Origin: Pseudalkalibacillus hwajinpoensis | GTDB lineage: Bacteria > Bacillota > Bacilli > Bacillales > Guptibacillaceae | Assembly: GCF_015234585.1 (NCBI RefSeq) | Contig: NZ_JADFCM010000002.1 | Span: 1-64,000 of the forward strand | Reading direction: 5' to 3' | DNA: 64,000 bases | In this document: positions 9,626-18,840 of the stretch, in pieces | Numbering within the stretch: the stretch's first letter is position 1 | Layout: every line of letters begins with the position of its first letter | The notes under the pieces: model-generated | What the model was told of the DNA's origin: nothing | The model's database searches: none | The model's input: the letters and a program-made list of their open reading frames with translations, nothing else | Position numbers and translations under genes: made by a program

Positions 9626-10028
9626 ACTTCATCTCTTCATAATCTCTACTTCACTATTTGTGAGATTATAAGATTCATGCTTGCATCTTATAAACTATTT
9701 TAGGGAGATTGTAAAGTGAAGAAGTATTATATAGTCGCAATAATTACTATTAAAATGTTTCATTACCTATTCAAAACATTCTTTGATTATTGACTTAATC
9801 TGATTAATGTTTTGTAGACTCTAGTTTATGTACTTTCCTGAGCATAAGTTAAGGTATACAAATTTTTAATGATAGGGTTGGTGAGGAATTTTAGTCTTTA
9901 TTTCGTCATATAGTCGATGGCTCCTCTTTTAGAGTAATTCTAGAAAAATCGAAAGAACATAAATGAAGGTCTAGTGATTGGAATCCAGTTTATGATAAAT
10001 AAACTGCAAATAACTTACTGGAGGGACT
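9626..10028. other. intergenic region with one small dyad
   Basis: No gene was seen. TTATAAGAT at 9666-9674 is repeated in inverted orientation at 9685-9693 (9-bp arms, 10-nt spacer); it could be an operator or cruciform. GGAGGG near 10020 is the ribosome site of the next gene. Confidence 0.4.
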
Positions 10029-10343
10029 ATGGGTAAAAAGAAACTGTTTAATATCGTATTAGTAAGTAGCCTGGTTCTTATTTGTGTTTTAGCAATCGGT
10101 AGATACTCATATATATATGAAGAAAGTATTGAACGAGGTGAAGTCATAAAAAAGGAAAGTGTCGATAATAAATTCTATGTGTTTGTTCAGCCCGAAGGAA
10201 AAGGGGAAGAAAAAAAACTGTTAATGAAGGACAAGACGGCTTGGAATCTTGTGCACGAAGGTGGCATATACGGTGTTGAATATTCCTGGTACGGGTTTAA
10301 GGAACCAACAATTGAAAAGATGGATCCAAAAGAAAGAGAATGA
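10029..10343 (+). CDS. Small membrane-anchored protein, unknown function
   Basis: The 104-residue protein has one N-terminal hydrophobic helix (about residues 6-24, LFNIVLVSSLVLICVLAIG) followed by a charged extracytoplasmic domain. The ATG has a good GGAGGGACT site. No lipobox and no family I recognise. It is monocistronic, with its terminator overlapping the stop codon. Confidence 0.7.
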   Translation: MGKKKLFNIVLVSSLVLICVLAIGRYSYIYEESIERGEVIKKESVDNKFYVFVQPEGKGEEKKLLMKDKTAWNLVHEGGIYGVEYSWYGFKEPTIEKMDPKERE

Positions 10344-10372
10344 GTGAAAGTGTACTTATTCTCTTTCTTTTT
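10328..10372 (+). terminator. terminator overlapping the stop codon region
   Basis: AAAAGAAAGAGAA at 10328-10340 pairs perfectly with TTCTCTTTCTTTT at 10359-10371 and ends in a T run. The 5' arm is inside the last codons of the gene above. Confidence 0.85.
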
Positions 10373-10451
10373 GCTTAATACAAATGCTATTCCTAATTTT
10401 TATATTTTTTTATTATAAGCGAATTAGATTCTCCTTAATATTTTTATTTAG

Positions 10452-11183
10452 TTAATATTCAGAAGTTATGATTGGACTTCCTATTGTTACTTTTATACTT
10501 CCATTAGAAGGATTTGAATTTCTGTATGCAATATTTAAATTCATAAACTGATTATTGCCAAGTGGGAGTTTTGTATCCCAACGCCTAGTATAGGCAGACA
10601 ACGATACAAAATTTTCTTCTTCTAAAGTTTGTATTGTTTCTCCAGAGAAACTTTTTAATAAGTTTGCTGCTTCTACCTCTATAGGTTCATTTATGCTCGT
10701 AGTACCTTCAACTGTGTAAAACGCTGTAAAGTCTTCTATCTTTGATTTGTATAAATTTGAGATTTCACTCCATTTTTTTTCATCCCAGTTGCTACCTTTT
10801 ATATCGTAAGTAATACTTAAATTGTATTTATCTTTTAAAGGGAAGTATATTATGATGATTTTTTCATTAATATCCTCATTCGATGATATTCTTTCACCAA
10901 TAATTTTGAAATGGTCTTCCTTAAATTGGTGCATTACCCATTTGTATCCAGTTTCTGATTTTTTGATTTCCATTATTATTTTTTTTATATCATTTTTAGT
11001 GTTATATTCTTTGATTGGCTCTTTTATATACATAGACCACTTATTTATTTCTATATTTTGTTGTTGAGCAATCTCTGTTATTTGTACTATTTCATTTTCA
11101 TCAAAAAAGGCTTTGGCTTCTTTTATAAAAACTAAAATTAAAAATACACTACATATGGTTAATAAAAGAAATGGTGTTTTCAT
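10452..11183 (-). CDS. ywmB: YwmB-family exported protein
   Basis: About 243 residues with an N-terminal signal/anchor helix (FLLLTICSVFLILVFI). The C-terminal part has SLSAYTRRWDTKLPLGNNQF and ends KVTIGSPIITSEY, the typical end of Bacillus YwmB proteins (TATA-box-binding-like fold, function unknown). A TTG in frame at 11192 is possible, but GAGGAG is about 10 nt before the ATG at 11183, so I prefer that start. Confidence 0.7.
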   Translation of the reverse strand: MKTPFLLLTICSVFLILVFIKEAKAFFDENEIVQITEIAQQQNIEINKWSMYIKEPIKEYNTKNDIKKIIMEIKKSETGYKWVMHQFKEDHFKIIGERISSNEDINEKIIIIYFPLKDKYNLSITYDIKGSNWDEKKWSEISNLYKSKIEDFTAFYTVEGTTSINEPIEVEAANLLKSFSGETIQTLEEENFVSLSAYTRRWDTKLPLGNNQFMNLNIAYRNSNPSNGSIKVTIGSPIITSEY

Positions 11184-11478
11184 AGTTCTCAACTCCTCTC
11201 TAAAAGGTTAACCAATAAAAAATATAAATATACTTAGAGTTTAATAGTTTATTAGACTTGGTTTAATAGCGCATGCATTTTTAATGAAACTTGAAGGTTT
11301 ATTGCTTTTGCAAGATCAAAAGTCTTCTCTATTATTTCAGGAGTTCTACTTGACATTGGGTTCTTACTAAGCTTTATAAATAGTATGCAATGAGTTTGGC
11401 TCTTTAAATAGGTGCAAAATTTTTTGGAGGATATTTCACTGCCAAAGAAGCTATCGTGTCTGAAGGGAAGGGGGGGGT
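11184..11478. other. intergenic, unresolved debris
   Basis: A minus-strand frame (about 11252-11430) reads PEIIEKTFDLAKAINLQVSL near its end. It looks protein-like but has no start with a ribosome site and no family I can name. Next to it lie relics of metal transporters. Confidence 0.3.
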
Positions 11479-11658
11479 GAAATTGATTTCTTGATGCTTT
11501 TAGCCGCATTTGGCGCTGCCATTTTGGGAGAATGGGCAGAAGGTGTTTTGTTATTATTCTTATTCAGTTTAGGACGTGCTCTGGAGCATATCACTACTTC
11601 TTTAAATTTCCAGCAAAGGAAAAAGACACTCACCGGAAAATGGAATTTTCTCTGGTGA
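11479..11658 (+). pseudogene. relic of a metal-translocating P-type ATPase
   Basis: The open stretch translates as EIDFLMLLAAFGAAILGEWA, then EGVLLLFLFSLGRALEH. That is the first transmembrane pair of CadA/ZosA-like heavy-metal P1B ATPases. The frame then drifts into unrelated residues and a TGA. Nothing of the phosphorylation or nucleotide domains follows, so only about 40 codons of the gene survive. Confidence 0.65.
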
Positions 11659-11799
11659 TGTTGAGAGCGAAACTGCCATACCTTCAAAAGGTTTAACGTT
11701 TGCTGGTGAAGTTAAAGTTGTTCAACTCACACCAGCGCCTAATATTAAAATTATTGTAAGAATGATTCCTTTATAAAGGTTTAGCGATACCATCTATGG

Positions 11800-11938
11800 T
11801 TAGGGATTGGTTCACACAACCTGTGTGAGGGTCTTGCAATTGGTGCTGTTTGACTTAGGAACTTTCTTTATCATTAGATTTATGTATCATAATTTAACTG
11901 AAGGATTAGCTATTGATTCACCAATTACTAAAAAATAA
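11800..11938 (+). pseudogene. relic of a ZIP-family metal transporter
   Basis: Two successive frames give EGLAIGAV and LGTFFIIRFMYHNLTEGLAI. ZIP transporters carry two such His-x3-EGLAI signatures in adjacent helices (TM4 and TM5), about 25-30 residues apart, which is the spacing here. A frameshift separates the two pieces and a TAA ends the second. Confidence 0.5.
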
Positions 11939-12049
11939 AATACGCTCAATCTAATAAACCTAGGGCTTGTGATCCCATTCATTTGTATGTGCACTGAATT
12001 TAAAAATGCAACCATTGTGATCCAACAATGCAATATGTGCGTTAGCTTA

Positions 12050-12298
12050 TTATATCCACCCCCTTAATTTTGAAAATACCAGTTGGAACTTACCTTCCAC
12101 TGGTATTTTCTTGTGGAAAAAAACATAGGGGGAAAATTTCCACAAACATTCTGAAGGAGATTTCTTAAGGTGTCGATAGACAGTCGATCTTGATACTCCT
12201 AGCTTGATTGCCACTTTAGACTTACTAAATCCCTGTTTGATTAACTGTTGAATTTCCATATACATTTCCCACTTATCCACCTTTGTTCGGCCCTCCAC
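12050..12298 (-). pseudogene. IS21-type IstA N-terminal relic
   Basis: The first 45 residues read VDKWEMYMEIQQLIKQGFSK then SKVAIKLGVSRSTVYRHLKK, the helix-turn-helix N-terminus of IS21 IstA transposases. After that the sequence is unrelated and stops at residue 82, where intact IstA has several hundred residues including the DDE domain. No IstB gene is present. Confidence 0.7.
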
Positions 12299-12366
12299 TG
12301 CCGTATGGGTAGAATCCTTACAAACAAGAAAGAAGATTCTTGACCCTTATAAGGGGTTAATCACTT

Positions 12367-12637
12367 TCAGTATACGTCTAAGGAATACAACACACGATTG
12401 GAGGAATACAGCATTAAGGGCAGCCACTCTCGCAAAGGAAACTGCCTGGATAATGCTTGCATTGAATCCTTCTTTTCTCATCTCAAGACAGAGAAGTTGT
12501 ATATAAAACAGTGTAAATCAGAAAAAGACATCAAACAAGCAATTGAGGATTGCATTTATCATTATAATTACAGGCGTTTTCAAAAGAAATTAAAGCAACG
12601 CGCGCCGATTGAATATCGACACGCGTTGGCAGCGTAG
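12367..12637 (+). pseudogene. IS3-family transposase C-terminal relic
   Basis: The frame reads FQYTSKEYNTRLEEYSIKG, then SRKGNCLDNACIESFFSHLK, then HYNYRRFQKKLKQRAPIEYR, the last 85 residues of an IS150/IS3-type OrfB integrase including the terminal catalytic Glu (ESFF). The upstream rve domain with the two Asp residues is gone. CTACTTGACAGGGG about 20 nt after the stop looks like the IS right end. Confidence 0.8.
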
Positions 12638-12689
12638 TTTTTTTATAGTTTCTACTTGACAGGGGTAAGGCAAAGGGGACGTTTGGTTT

Positions 12690-13337
12690 TTATTGCTCGA
12701 CAAGTAAACCAGACACAACCAAGCGATTCTCATGTGTACCAATGTCATCCAAGAATTCCCCAGTACAAGTAATCAGTTTTACCGTTTTTGCAGCTGTATA
12801 CCCAAAGACTTTGCTGAGAGGTGCACGATCCTTCGGGTAACTCTTTTTTTCATATACTTTAAACGTTAATCTTTTTCCTTTCTCATCGGTTATATAAAAA
12901 AGGTCATCTTTATTCATATTTTCCAGATTAAAAAAAACAGCTGGGCCCTCAGTGCTGTCAACGTGACCTGCTAAAACTGCACTTCCTTTTTCACCGGGTT
13001 TTGCGCCACTCTCATACCAGCCCACATCTACTTCGGTTTTCGGTGACTCCATTTGACCGCCTGGAAGTTTACCGACTTTAATAACATTCGCTTCTACGTC
13101 AATCGAAGGAATGGAAATAGAAGTGGGGAGAATGCCTTTCTCATTCTTATTCAAAGAGGAGTCACTATCTTTGTCTTTTTCTTCAGAATTTACTTTCCCC
13201 TGTTGGTTTTCTAAATTCTGATTTAGTGTTGAGTTTGCTGGTTCGTCTTTGAATTCGGGTGATGCCTGAGGAGACTGACCGCAACCTACCATCACAGAAA
13301 GAACAAAGAGTACTGCAATTATCATCAAGCGTCTCAT
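12690..13337 (-). CDS. Class F sortase, membrane-anchored
   Basis: The 215-residue protein has an N-terminal hydrophobic segment ending in a lipobox-like MVGC, a Gln/Asn/Ser/Lys linker, then a sortase barrel from about residue 72 (ILPTSISIPSIDVEANV). Catalytic residues are visible: His in VLAGHVD, Cys in LITCTGEF and Arg in ENRLVVSG. Sortases join LPXTG proteins to peptidoglycan. The neighbour upstream in the same direction carries an MPKTG signal, so it is the likely substrate. Start by GGGGG 8 nt before the ATG. Confidence 0.85.
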   Translation of the reverse strand: MRRLMIIAVLFVLSVMVGCGQSPQASPEFKDEPANSTLNQNLENQQGKVNSEEKDKDSDSSLNKNEKGILPTSISIPSIDVEANVIKVGKLPGGQMESPKTEVDVGWYESGAKPGEKGSAVLAGHVDSTEGPAVFFNLENMNKDDLFYITDEKGKRLTFKVYEKKSYPKDRAPLSKVFGYTAAKTVKLITCTGEFLDDIGTHENRLVVSGLLVEQ

Positions 13338-13412
13338 GATCTTTTCCCCCTTTGCTAATTGATATAAAAAGAAGAGGGGAAAGCCCCTCCCATTTTGTCA
13401 TGTTTTTTTCAA

Positions 13413-14780
13413 TTACTCGGAAGCTGTCTCATTTTTCCGTCGCACAATATATAATCCGCCTGCTACCAAAACAACAAGGGATGCCATAATGTAACCAATG
13501 TAGTCTGCAAAATCCTTATCCGTTCCACCCATACCAGTTTTAGGCATATCGGATGGCATGTCGGGTGCAAATTTATCAGGGAACTGGGTTACAATAGCAC
13601 TCGATAGTGATTTAGAAATATCACCAGAATAACCGTATGCTTCATCAAATAAGTTATACGCTTCTTTATAGTCTCCAGATGCATAGGCATCAAATGAACC
13701 GATCAATTGGTTGACATGATCTTGCAGTTCTTCCGATACAGCATCTGCAGAAATTTCACCATTCGTTGCTGTTTCCATAAAGGTTGAGAAATCGGCACGA
13801 TACTGGGTCAATTCATCAAGGGCAACTTGCTTGGCTTCTTCATCTTCAGCAGCAGTTGCTTTTACATAGTCGACGAAGTAACCAATATGATTTGTCCACA
13901 TTGTGTTAAATTTTTCACCAGCTTCTGCACCGTAAACAGATTCTATAGCTCCTGAAAGCTTGTCTGTATTTGTAGCTAACTGAGCAGCATTTGCTTTGAA
14001 AATTTCAGCAGCTTCTTCGCCTTCAATGCCGTTTTGCATAGCAGTAATAGCAAATGCGACATGTCCAGAAAGAAGATTATTTAATGTCAAACGAAGGTCA
14101 GCTGCAGGTGTGACTGCCATCTGATTATCGAATTTTTCTGGGAATTGTGCGGTAATCGCACTGGAAAGTCCCTTTGCTGTCATATATAAGTGATCTCTTG
14201 CTTTAGCTTGTGTGCTAAACGCTTCTTCATAATTTCCAGCATCAAAAGCATCAAACGTGCCAATTAATTGATTGACATGTTCTTGTAGGCCAGACGCTAA
14301 GGCTTCAGCTTCAACTCGGCCTCCTGTTGCTTTTTCAAGAAATGCCGAAAAGTCTTTTCGATATTGTGATAATTCATCAAGCGCTTCCTGTTTTTTTTCA
14401 TCATTTTCCTCAGCAGTTCCCATTACGTATTGAACGAAGTAGCCAACATGGGCATCCCACATATCATAGTACGCTTCCCCGGCTTCTTCACCGTAAACTG
14501 ATGCAATTGCATCAGACAAATCTTGGGTATTCTGATCAAGTTGCGCTTTTGCTGCTTCCAAGTCTTCCGCTCCTTCAATACCCTTACGCATGGTAATAAT
14601 AGCTAAATTTCCATGTTCAGATAACAATGTACCTAAAGTAGCTCTGAGATCCACCGCATCCGTGCTAACTGTAGGCTGTGAATTTCCTTCATGATTTTGA
14701 GCGCTTGCATACCCTCCAAAAGACGGAACCATTATAGCGGCGCTCAATGGTACAATAGCTAATGTTTTTTTCCAATTCAT
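13413..14780 (-). CDS. LPXTG-like surface protein with duplicated helical domain
   Basis: 455 residues. A signal peptide (about 1-27, ending YASA) is followed by two copies of a roughly 175-residue helical domain (about 45-215 and 228-400). Both copies contain DLRxTLxxLLSxH, AGExxxxMWxxHxGYFVxY and LQxHVNQLIGxFDA. The C-terminus has the sorting signal MPKTG, a membrane helix and RRK. The conserved His and Met residues could bind a metal or haem; that is inference. It lies 75 nt upstream of the sortase that probably anchors it. Confidence 0.85.
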   Translation of the reverse strand: MNWKKTLAIVPLSAAIMVPSFGGYASAQNHEGNSQPTVSTDAVDLRATLGTLLSEHGNLAIITMRKGIEGAEDLEAAKAQLDQNTQDLSDAIASVYGEEAGEAYYDMWDAHVGYFVQYVMGTAEENDEKKQEALDELSQYRKDFSAFLEKATGGRVEAEALASGLQEHVNQLIGTFDAFDAGNYEEAFSTQAKARDHLYMTAKGLSSAITAQFPEKFDNQMAVTPAADLRLTLNNLLSGHVAFAITAMQNGIEGEEAAEIFKANAAQLATNTDKLSGAIESVYGAEAGEKFNTMWTNHIGYFVDYVKATAAEDEEAKQVALDELTQYRADFSTFMETATNGEISADAVSEELQDHVNQLIGSFDAYASGDYKEAYNLFDEAYGYSGDISKSLSSAIVTQFPDKFAPDMPSDMPKTGMGGTDKDFADYIGYIMASLVVLVAGGLYIVRRKNETASE

Positions 14781-14820
14781 TTTAAAGCACTCTCCCTTTT
14801 CTTATGATTTCACTAAGCTA

Positions 14821-15035
14821 ACGAAACTAAGATAGATTTAGATCACAAAAAAAGAAATTTAAAATAAATTTATAGACATCATTTTAGTCTTCATCTGACC
14901 AGCCAATCGTAGCATTCGAAACTCTTTGTAGAAACGTTTTTTAAAAAAAGAATAATCAAAAAAAGCGCGAGGGGAAATTCTATTAGCGAAAAGTTTAAAT
15001 GCCATTTTATTTTCTATAAGGAGGAGTATATGTAG
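14821..15035. other. intergenic region upstream of the surface protein
   Basis: No gene was seen. It should contain the promoter of the minus-strand LPXTG gene. An A-rich tract lies around 14847-14960. Confidence 0.4.
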
Positions 15036-15460
15036 TCACTGCTGGGACTGCCATTAGAAGCGTACCATTACCAACAGGAATAATTAATGTATCGGGCGCA
15101 CCATTCATCTCCTCGTAAATTACCTAGGCATACGTTTTTGTTCCTTCATAAAAGTAAGGATTATATGCGTAAAAAACTTCTTCTTCTTTTACCCCTTGTT
15201 GGGCAGATTCTGCAATATCTTCTCGTGCCCCCTGAATTTACTTGATTACAAAGAGAGGCAGGAAGAAATTGAGAGCCCTTTTGTTTAAAGTAGCTATGCC
15301 TTTAGGCTGGGCTGATAAATCCCCATTGTTGAAAGCCTCTACTAGCGGGGAACAATTTACTGCTTGTATGGCAATAATTTTCGGCATTTTATCAATTAAG
15401 CCATTAACAAATAACTCATTAAACCCATAGAATGCACCTCCCAGCTGCACAAATTCCAGA
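15036..15460 (-). pseudogene. scrambled relic of a PLP-dependent threonine-synthase-like enzyme
   Basis: The minus strand reads, in order, GGAFYGFNELFVNGLIDKMP then KIIAIQAVNCSPLVEAFNNG, a stop, then GAREDIAESAQQGVKEEVFY, AYNPYFYEGTKTYA, a stop, and GAPDTLIIPVGNGTLLM. In threonine-synthase-like enzymes the GNGTLL phosphate-binding loop comes before the GxxGFxEL and IAIQAxxCxPL segments. Here the order is reversed, so the locus has been rearranged as well as interrupted by stops. Confidence 0.65.
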
Positions 15461-15654
15461 CCACCTAATCGATTTTAAAAAAGCGATTAGCCTGGGTATG
15501 AGAAAATGGTTTTGAGTACAATGCTCGCCAGATCTTTCATTGGCGTTAAGAGGCGTGGCTCAATGCGGCTAACCTTTTCTAAGAACGAGACTAGACCCTT
15601 ACTTTTTGTATTAGCGTTGTCACCTAATGAAATATAGGTGCCCACTCCCAGGTT

Positions 15655-15800
15655 TCCTCTCAAATTTTAAAAGCTGTATGCGAAACTAATGGTGATTTTA
15701 TTACTATTGAAGAAGATAAAATTCTGAGTGCAACGCGAAACTTAGTGATAAAGGCTTTTATGTTGAAGTGACAACAGCCGTAAACTATGCTGGCATTTAA
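15655..15800 (+). pseudogene. C-terminal relic of the same PLP enzyme, opposite strand
   Basis: The plus strand reads QILKAVCETNGDFITIEEDK, and after a frameshift SDKGFYVEVTTAVNYAG. This matches the C-terminal end of threonine-synthase-like PLP enzymes (usually ending GxFVEPTSAxxLAG). It lies on the opposite strand to the middle of the same gene at 15036-15460. Confidence 0.55.
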
Positions 15801-15929
15801 AATATAAGAAAGAACCAGAAGAAAAAATAATCGTACCTCTTTGTGATTGCACTGTGACTAGCTGCTACCTTACCCTATATTTTTGATAATTATAAAACTT
15901 ACGCTGTGGGAGATGGCCCAATATTGAAT

Positions 15930-16190
15930 ATGACTTAGAAGTGATCGCTAAGATGAATGTGGATTATATCGTCATCGATGGAGCAGAAGGAGGAACGGTT
16001 GGTGCACCGCCTACACTTGAAGATGATTTTGTCTTCCGACACTTCACTCTTTAGTGAGAGCTGTTGATTGGCTTTACGAACATAATTTGAAGGAAAAGTA
16101 CCAGATCATAGTTTCTGGAGGATTGACAACTCCTGGTCATTTCTCTTAAAAGCACTGGCACTTGAGCAACTGCAACTCCATACTTTAATG
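15930..16190 (+). pseudogene. relic of an FMN-binding glutamate synthase-family protein
   Basis: Frames with several shifts give DLEVIAKMNVDYIVIDGAEG then GTVGAPPTLEDDF, LVRAVDWLYEHNLKEKYQII, and VSGGLTTPGHF. These are the FMN/phosphate-binding end of GltB-like glutamate synthase domain proteins (YerD type in Bacillus). At least two frameshifts are needed to link them, and the first two thirds of the gene are missing. Confidence 0.65.
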
Positions 16191-16323
16191 TGTGGGACAA
16201 GAAATTTCGACTTTTTTAATTTATAAACAAACCAAATTGAGACATTATTTTTCATGAACGATTTCAATATAAACTAACCTAAATATTACAGTTGGTTAAT
16301 TTAATAAAAGGCATCTTTTACAC

Positions 16324-16355
16324 TTGACCCTGTACTATGGTACAGGGGTTATTCT
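16324..16355 (+). promoter_or_regulatory. mer operator/promoter
   Basis: A perfect 7-bp dyad, CCTGTAC and GTACAGG with a 4-nt spacer (16329-16346), lies between a -35 TTGACC (16324-16329) and a -10 TATTCT (16350-16355). The spacer is about 20 bp. An overlong spacer containing the dyad is the hallmark of MerR-controlled promoters, where metal-bound MerR twists the DNA to activate. Confidence 0.92.
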
Positions 16356-16374
16356 ATGTATGGAGGTGATGATG

Positions 16375-16785
16375 ATGATGGGATATCAAATAAGCGAATT
16401 AGCTAACCTTTGCGACGTCAATAAAGAAACGATACGCTATTACGAACGGAAGGACTTAATACCTGTTCCATTTCGGAATGAGTCAGGATATCGGATATAC
16501 GATGATCATTCCATTAAACGTGTGAAATTTATTAAACGAATGCAAGAGCTGGGTTTTTCATTGGACGAAATTCACAAATTACTAGGCGTAGTGGATAAAG
16601 ATGATGTACGCTGCCAGGATATGTATGAATTCGTAGCATTGAAAGAAAAGGAAATTGAGAAAAAAATAAACGACTTGGCTCGGATTCAACATCTCCTTAT
16701 TGATTTAAAGGAACGATGTCCCAGTACAAAGGATCTTCATGAGTGTCCTATTATAGAAACACTAATTATGTATGAAGAGGAATAA
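16375..16785 (+). CDS. merR: MerR, mercury-responsive regulator
   Basis: A MerR HTH ([27 protein letters not shown]) is followed by a dimerisation helix and the Hg-binding cysteines in the Bacillus MerR arrangement: [10 protein letters not shown], then [18 protein letters not shown]. Four ATG codons in a row follow GGAGGTG. I chose the one 8 nt from GGAGG (16375), with 16378 equally possible; the frame upstream of them runs through the promoter and is not the start. It is the first gene of the operon it regulates. Confidence 0.93.
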   Translation: MMGYQISELANLCDVNKETIRYYERKDLIPVPFRNESGYRIYDDHSIKRVKFIKRMQELGFSLDEIHKLLGVVDKDDVRCQDMYEFVALKEKEIEKKINDLARIQHLLIDLKERCPSTKDLHECPIIETLIMYEEE

Positions 16786-17002
16786 GACTTTTATTACCGG
16801 CGTAGTAGGTATAATCATTGCCCTTATTTGTTGTACGACTCCAGTATTAGTTATTTTACTAGGCACTGTTGGACTCGGTGCATTAACTGGCTATTTGGAT
16901 TACGTTTTGATTCCCGCATTAGTTCTATTTATTTTAATAACGGTCTTTTCCTATCGTAAAAGAACTAAAGCTTCCAATGAAAAAGAAAATTGTTGTTTGT
17001 AG
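16772..17002 (+). CDS. merF: MerF-like mercuric ion transporter
   Basis: 76 residues, two membrane helices. The first contains the vicinal Cys pair [13 protein letters not shown], followed by [18 protein letters not shown], as in MerF. A second Cys pair ends the protein (ENCCL). MerF passes Hg(II) through the membrane to cytoplasmic MerA. It overlaps merR by 14 nt. Confidence 0.9.
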   Translation: MKRNKTFITGVVGIIIALICCTTPVLVILLGTVGLGALTGYLDYVLIPALVLFILITVFSYRKRTKASNEKENCCL

Positions 17003-17069
17003 GTTATGGTGTTAAGAGTTCTTGCGAGCCAAGCTTAAATAAAGAATAAATATGAGGAGGAACTTTGAA

Positions 17070-18713
17070 ATGAATAAAACAGAGATAAAAATCGAAGGCA
17101 TGACTTGTGATCACTGTGAACGTCATGTATTTAAAACACTAGATAGTCTTGGTGCTGAAGATATCAATGTCAGTTTTCGCAAAGGTATTGCTTTATTTCA
17201 TCGCCCAGATTCTTTAAATCATGAAAAGATTAAGGAAGCTCTTGATAAAACGCCTTACAAAGCTGTTGATGTTCTTGATGTCAATACTACAGCAAGCAAA
17301 TTAGTATCTTCTTCAGTAAAGGAGTACGACTTTGTTGTCATCGGATCTGGTGGCGCGGCTTTTTCTGCTGCGATTCAAGCGTCAGAAAATGGTTCAAGAG
17401 TGGCGATGGTCGAGAAAGGAACGATTGGAGGAACGTGTGTAAACATTGGTTGTGTTCCATCTAAGATGTTGATAAGAGCTGGTGAACTGAACAGCCATGC
17501 TCATCATAACCCTTTTAAAGGTTTAGCTCTTCAATCAACGAAGCCAGACATATCGCAACTTAAAGAACAAAAGGACGAACTTGTTCAGAAGTTACGTAAA
17601 GAGAAATACGAAGAACTTATTGAGGATTACGGATTTGATCTGATAAAAGGCGAAGCACGGTTTAAAAATGCACACACGATCGTTGTGAATAATCAAGAGC
17701 TAACCTCAAGGCATTTTCTGATTGCCACAGGAGCGTCACCTGCTGTACCTGATATACCAGGACTGAAAGAAAGTGACTATTTAACAAGCACCTCTGCTTT
17801 AAATTTGACAGAAGTTCCAAAGCATCTCGTCGTAATCGGTTCAGGGTATATTGCGCTTGAATTAGGTCAAATGCTTCATGATTTAGGATCAGAAGTGACA
17901 TTAATGCAACGGAGTGACCGTCTCCTTAAAGATTATGATCCTGAAATCTCTCAAGCCATTGAAAAATCGCTCACGGAAAAAGGCATTCGCTTGATAAAAA
18001 ATGTCGAGTACAACAAGGTTGTCCAAAATGGCAGTGAAAAGGAAGTTCATATTCGAGTGAACGGAAAAGATCAAGTTGTGTCTGCGGATCAACTATTAGT
18101 TGCGGTTGGTCGTGCTCCGAATACAACTGCAATTCAGCTCCAAGAAGCCGGTGTGAAGGTTGGTAAAGCTGGAGAAGTATTAGTCAATGACTTTTTAGAA
18201 ACAAGTGTCCCTCACATATACGCAGCAGGAGACGTTACCTTAAGTCCTCAATTTGTATATGTTGCTGCCTATCAAGGAAATTTGGTAGCGAAGAATGTGA
18301 CAGGGGCTCAAAAACGGAAACAAGACTTGACTACCGTTCCAGCAGTGACATTTACGTCTCCTTCTGTAGCATCTGTAGGTCTAACAGAACAACAAGCTAG
18401 AGAACAAGGATACAATGTGAAGAATTCTGTATTGCCATTAGAAGCTGTACCAAGAGCATTGGTCAATCATGAAACCACCGGTGTATTCAAACTCGTGATG
18501 AATGAGGACAATCAGCAAATTATCGGGGCACACGTTGTAGCAGAAAATGCAGGTGATGTCATTTATGCAGCTACCTTAGCCGTGAAATTCAAACTCACAG
18601 CTGAAGACCTTCAGGAAACAATGGCACCATACCTTACAATGGCTGAGGGATTAAAATTAGCTAGTTTAACCTTTGATAAAGACGTTTCCAAACTGTCTTG
18701 TTGTGCAGGCTAA
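17070..18713 (+). CDS. merA: Mercuric reductase MerA
   Basis: 547 residues. A single N-terminal HMA domain ([11 protein letters not shown], about residues 10-70) precedes the FAD disulphide reductase core with [10 protein letters not shown], redox pair [16 protein letters not shown] motif [10 protein letters not shown] and AAGDVT. The C-terminal Hg-binding Cys pair is LSCCAG. It reduces Hg(II) to Hg(0) with NADPH. Bacillus RC607-type MerA has two HMA domains, this one has one. Start chosen at 17070 with AGGAGGAAC upstream; an in-frame ATG at 17052 has no ribosome site. Confidence 0.96.
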   Translation: MNKTEIKIEGMTCDHCERHVFKTLDSLGAEDINVSFRKGIALFHRPDSLNHEKIKEALDKTPYKAVDVLDVNTTASKLVSSSVKEYDFVVIGSGGAAFSAAIQASENGSRVAMVEKGTIGGTCVNIGCVPSKMLIRAGELNSHAHHNPFKGLALQSTKPDISQLKEQKDELVQKLRKEKYEELIEDYGFDLIKGEARFKNAHTIVVNNQELTSRHFLIATGASPAVPDIPGLKESDYLTSTSALNLTEVPKHLVVIGSGYIALELGQMLHDLGSEVTLMQRSDRLLKDYDPEISQAIEKSLTEKGIRLIKNVEYNKVVQNGSEKEVHIRVNGKDQVVSADQLLVAVGRAPNTTAIQLQEAGVKVGKAGEVLVNDFLETSVPHIYAAGDVTLSPQFVYVAAYQGNLVAKNVTGAQKRKQDLTTVPAVTFTSPSVASVGLTEQQAREQGYNVKNSVLPLEAVPRALVNHETTGVFKLVMNEDNQQIIGAHVVAENAGDVIYAATLAVKFKLTAEDLQETMAPYLTMAEGLKLASLTFDKDVSKLSCCAG

Positions 18714-18728
18714 CCGTCATCCATGGAT

Positions 18729-18758
18729 CCACCGTTAGTAAAACGGTGGGTTTTTTTT
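18729..18758 (+). terminator. mer operon terminator
   Basis: CCACCGT at 18729-18735 pairs with ACGGTGG at 18743-18749, then eight T residues. It lies 15 nt after merA. Confidence 0.93.
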
Positions 18759-18840
18759 ACACTGGAAAAGGTACATGGTTTGACTAGTTAGTGATAAGGA
18801 AATGGTTTTAATAGCGAGTTAAAATCAAGGAGGTACTTAG

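Noticed and set aside
16324..16374. N-terminal extension of MerR
   Set aside because: The frame runs through the mer promoter and operator; GGAGGTG sets the start at the ATG cluster.
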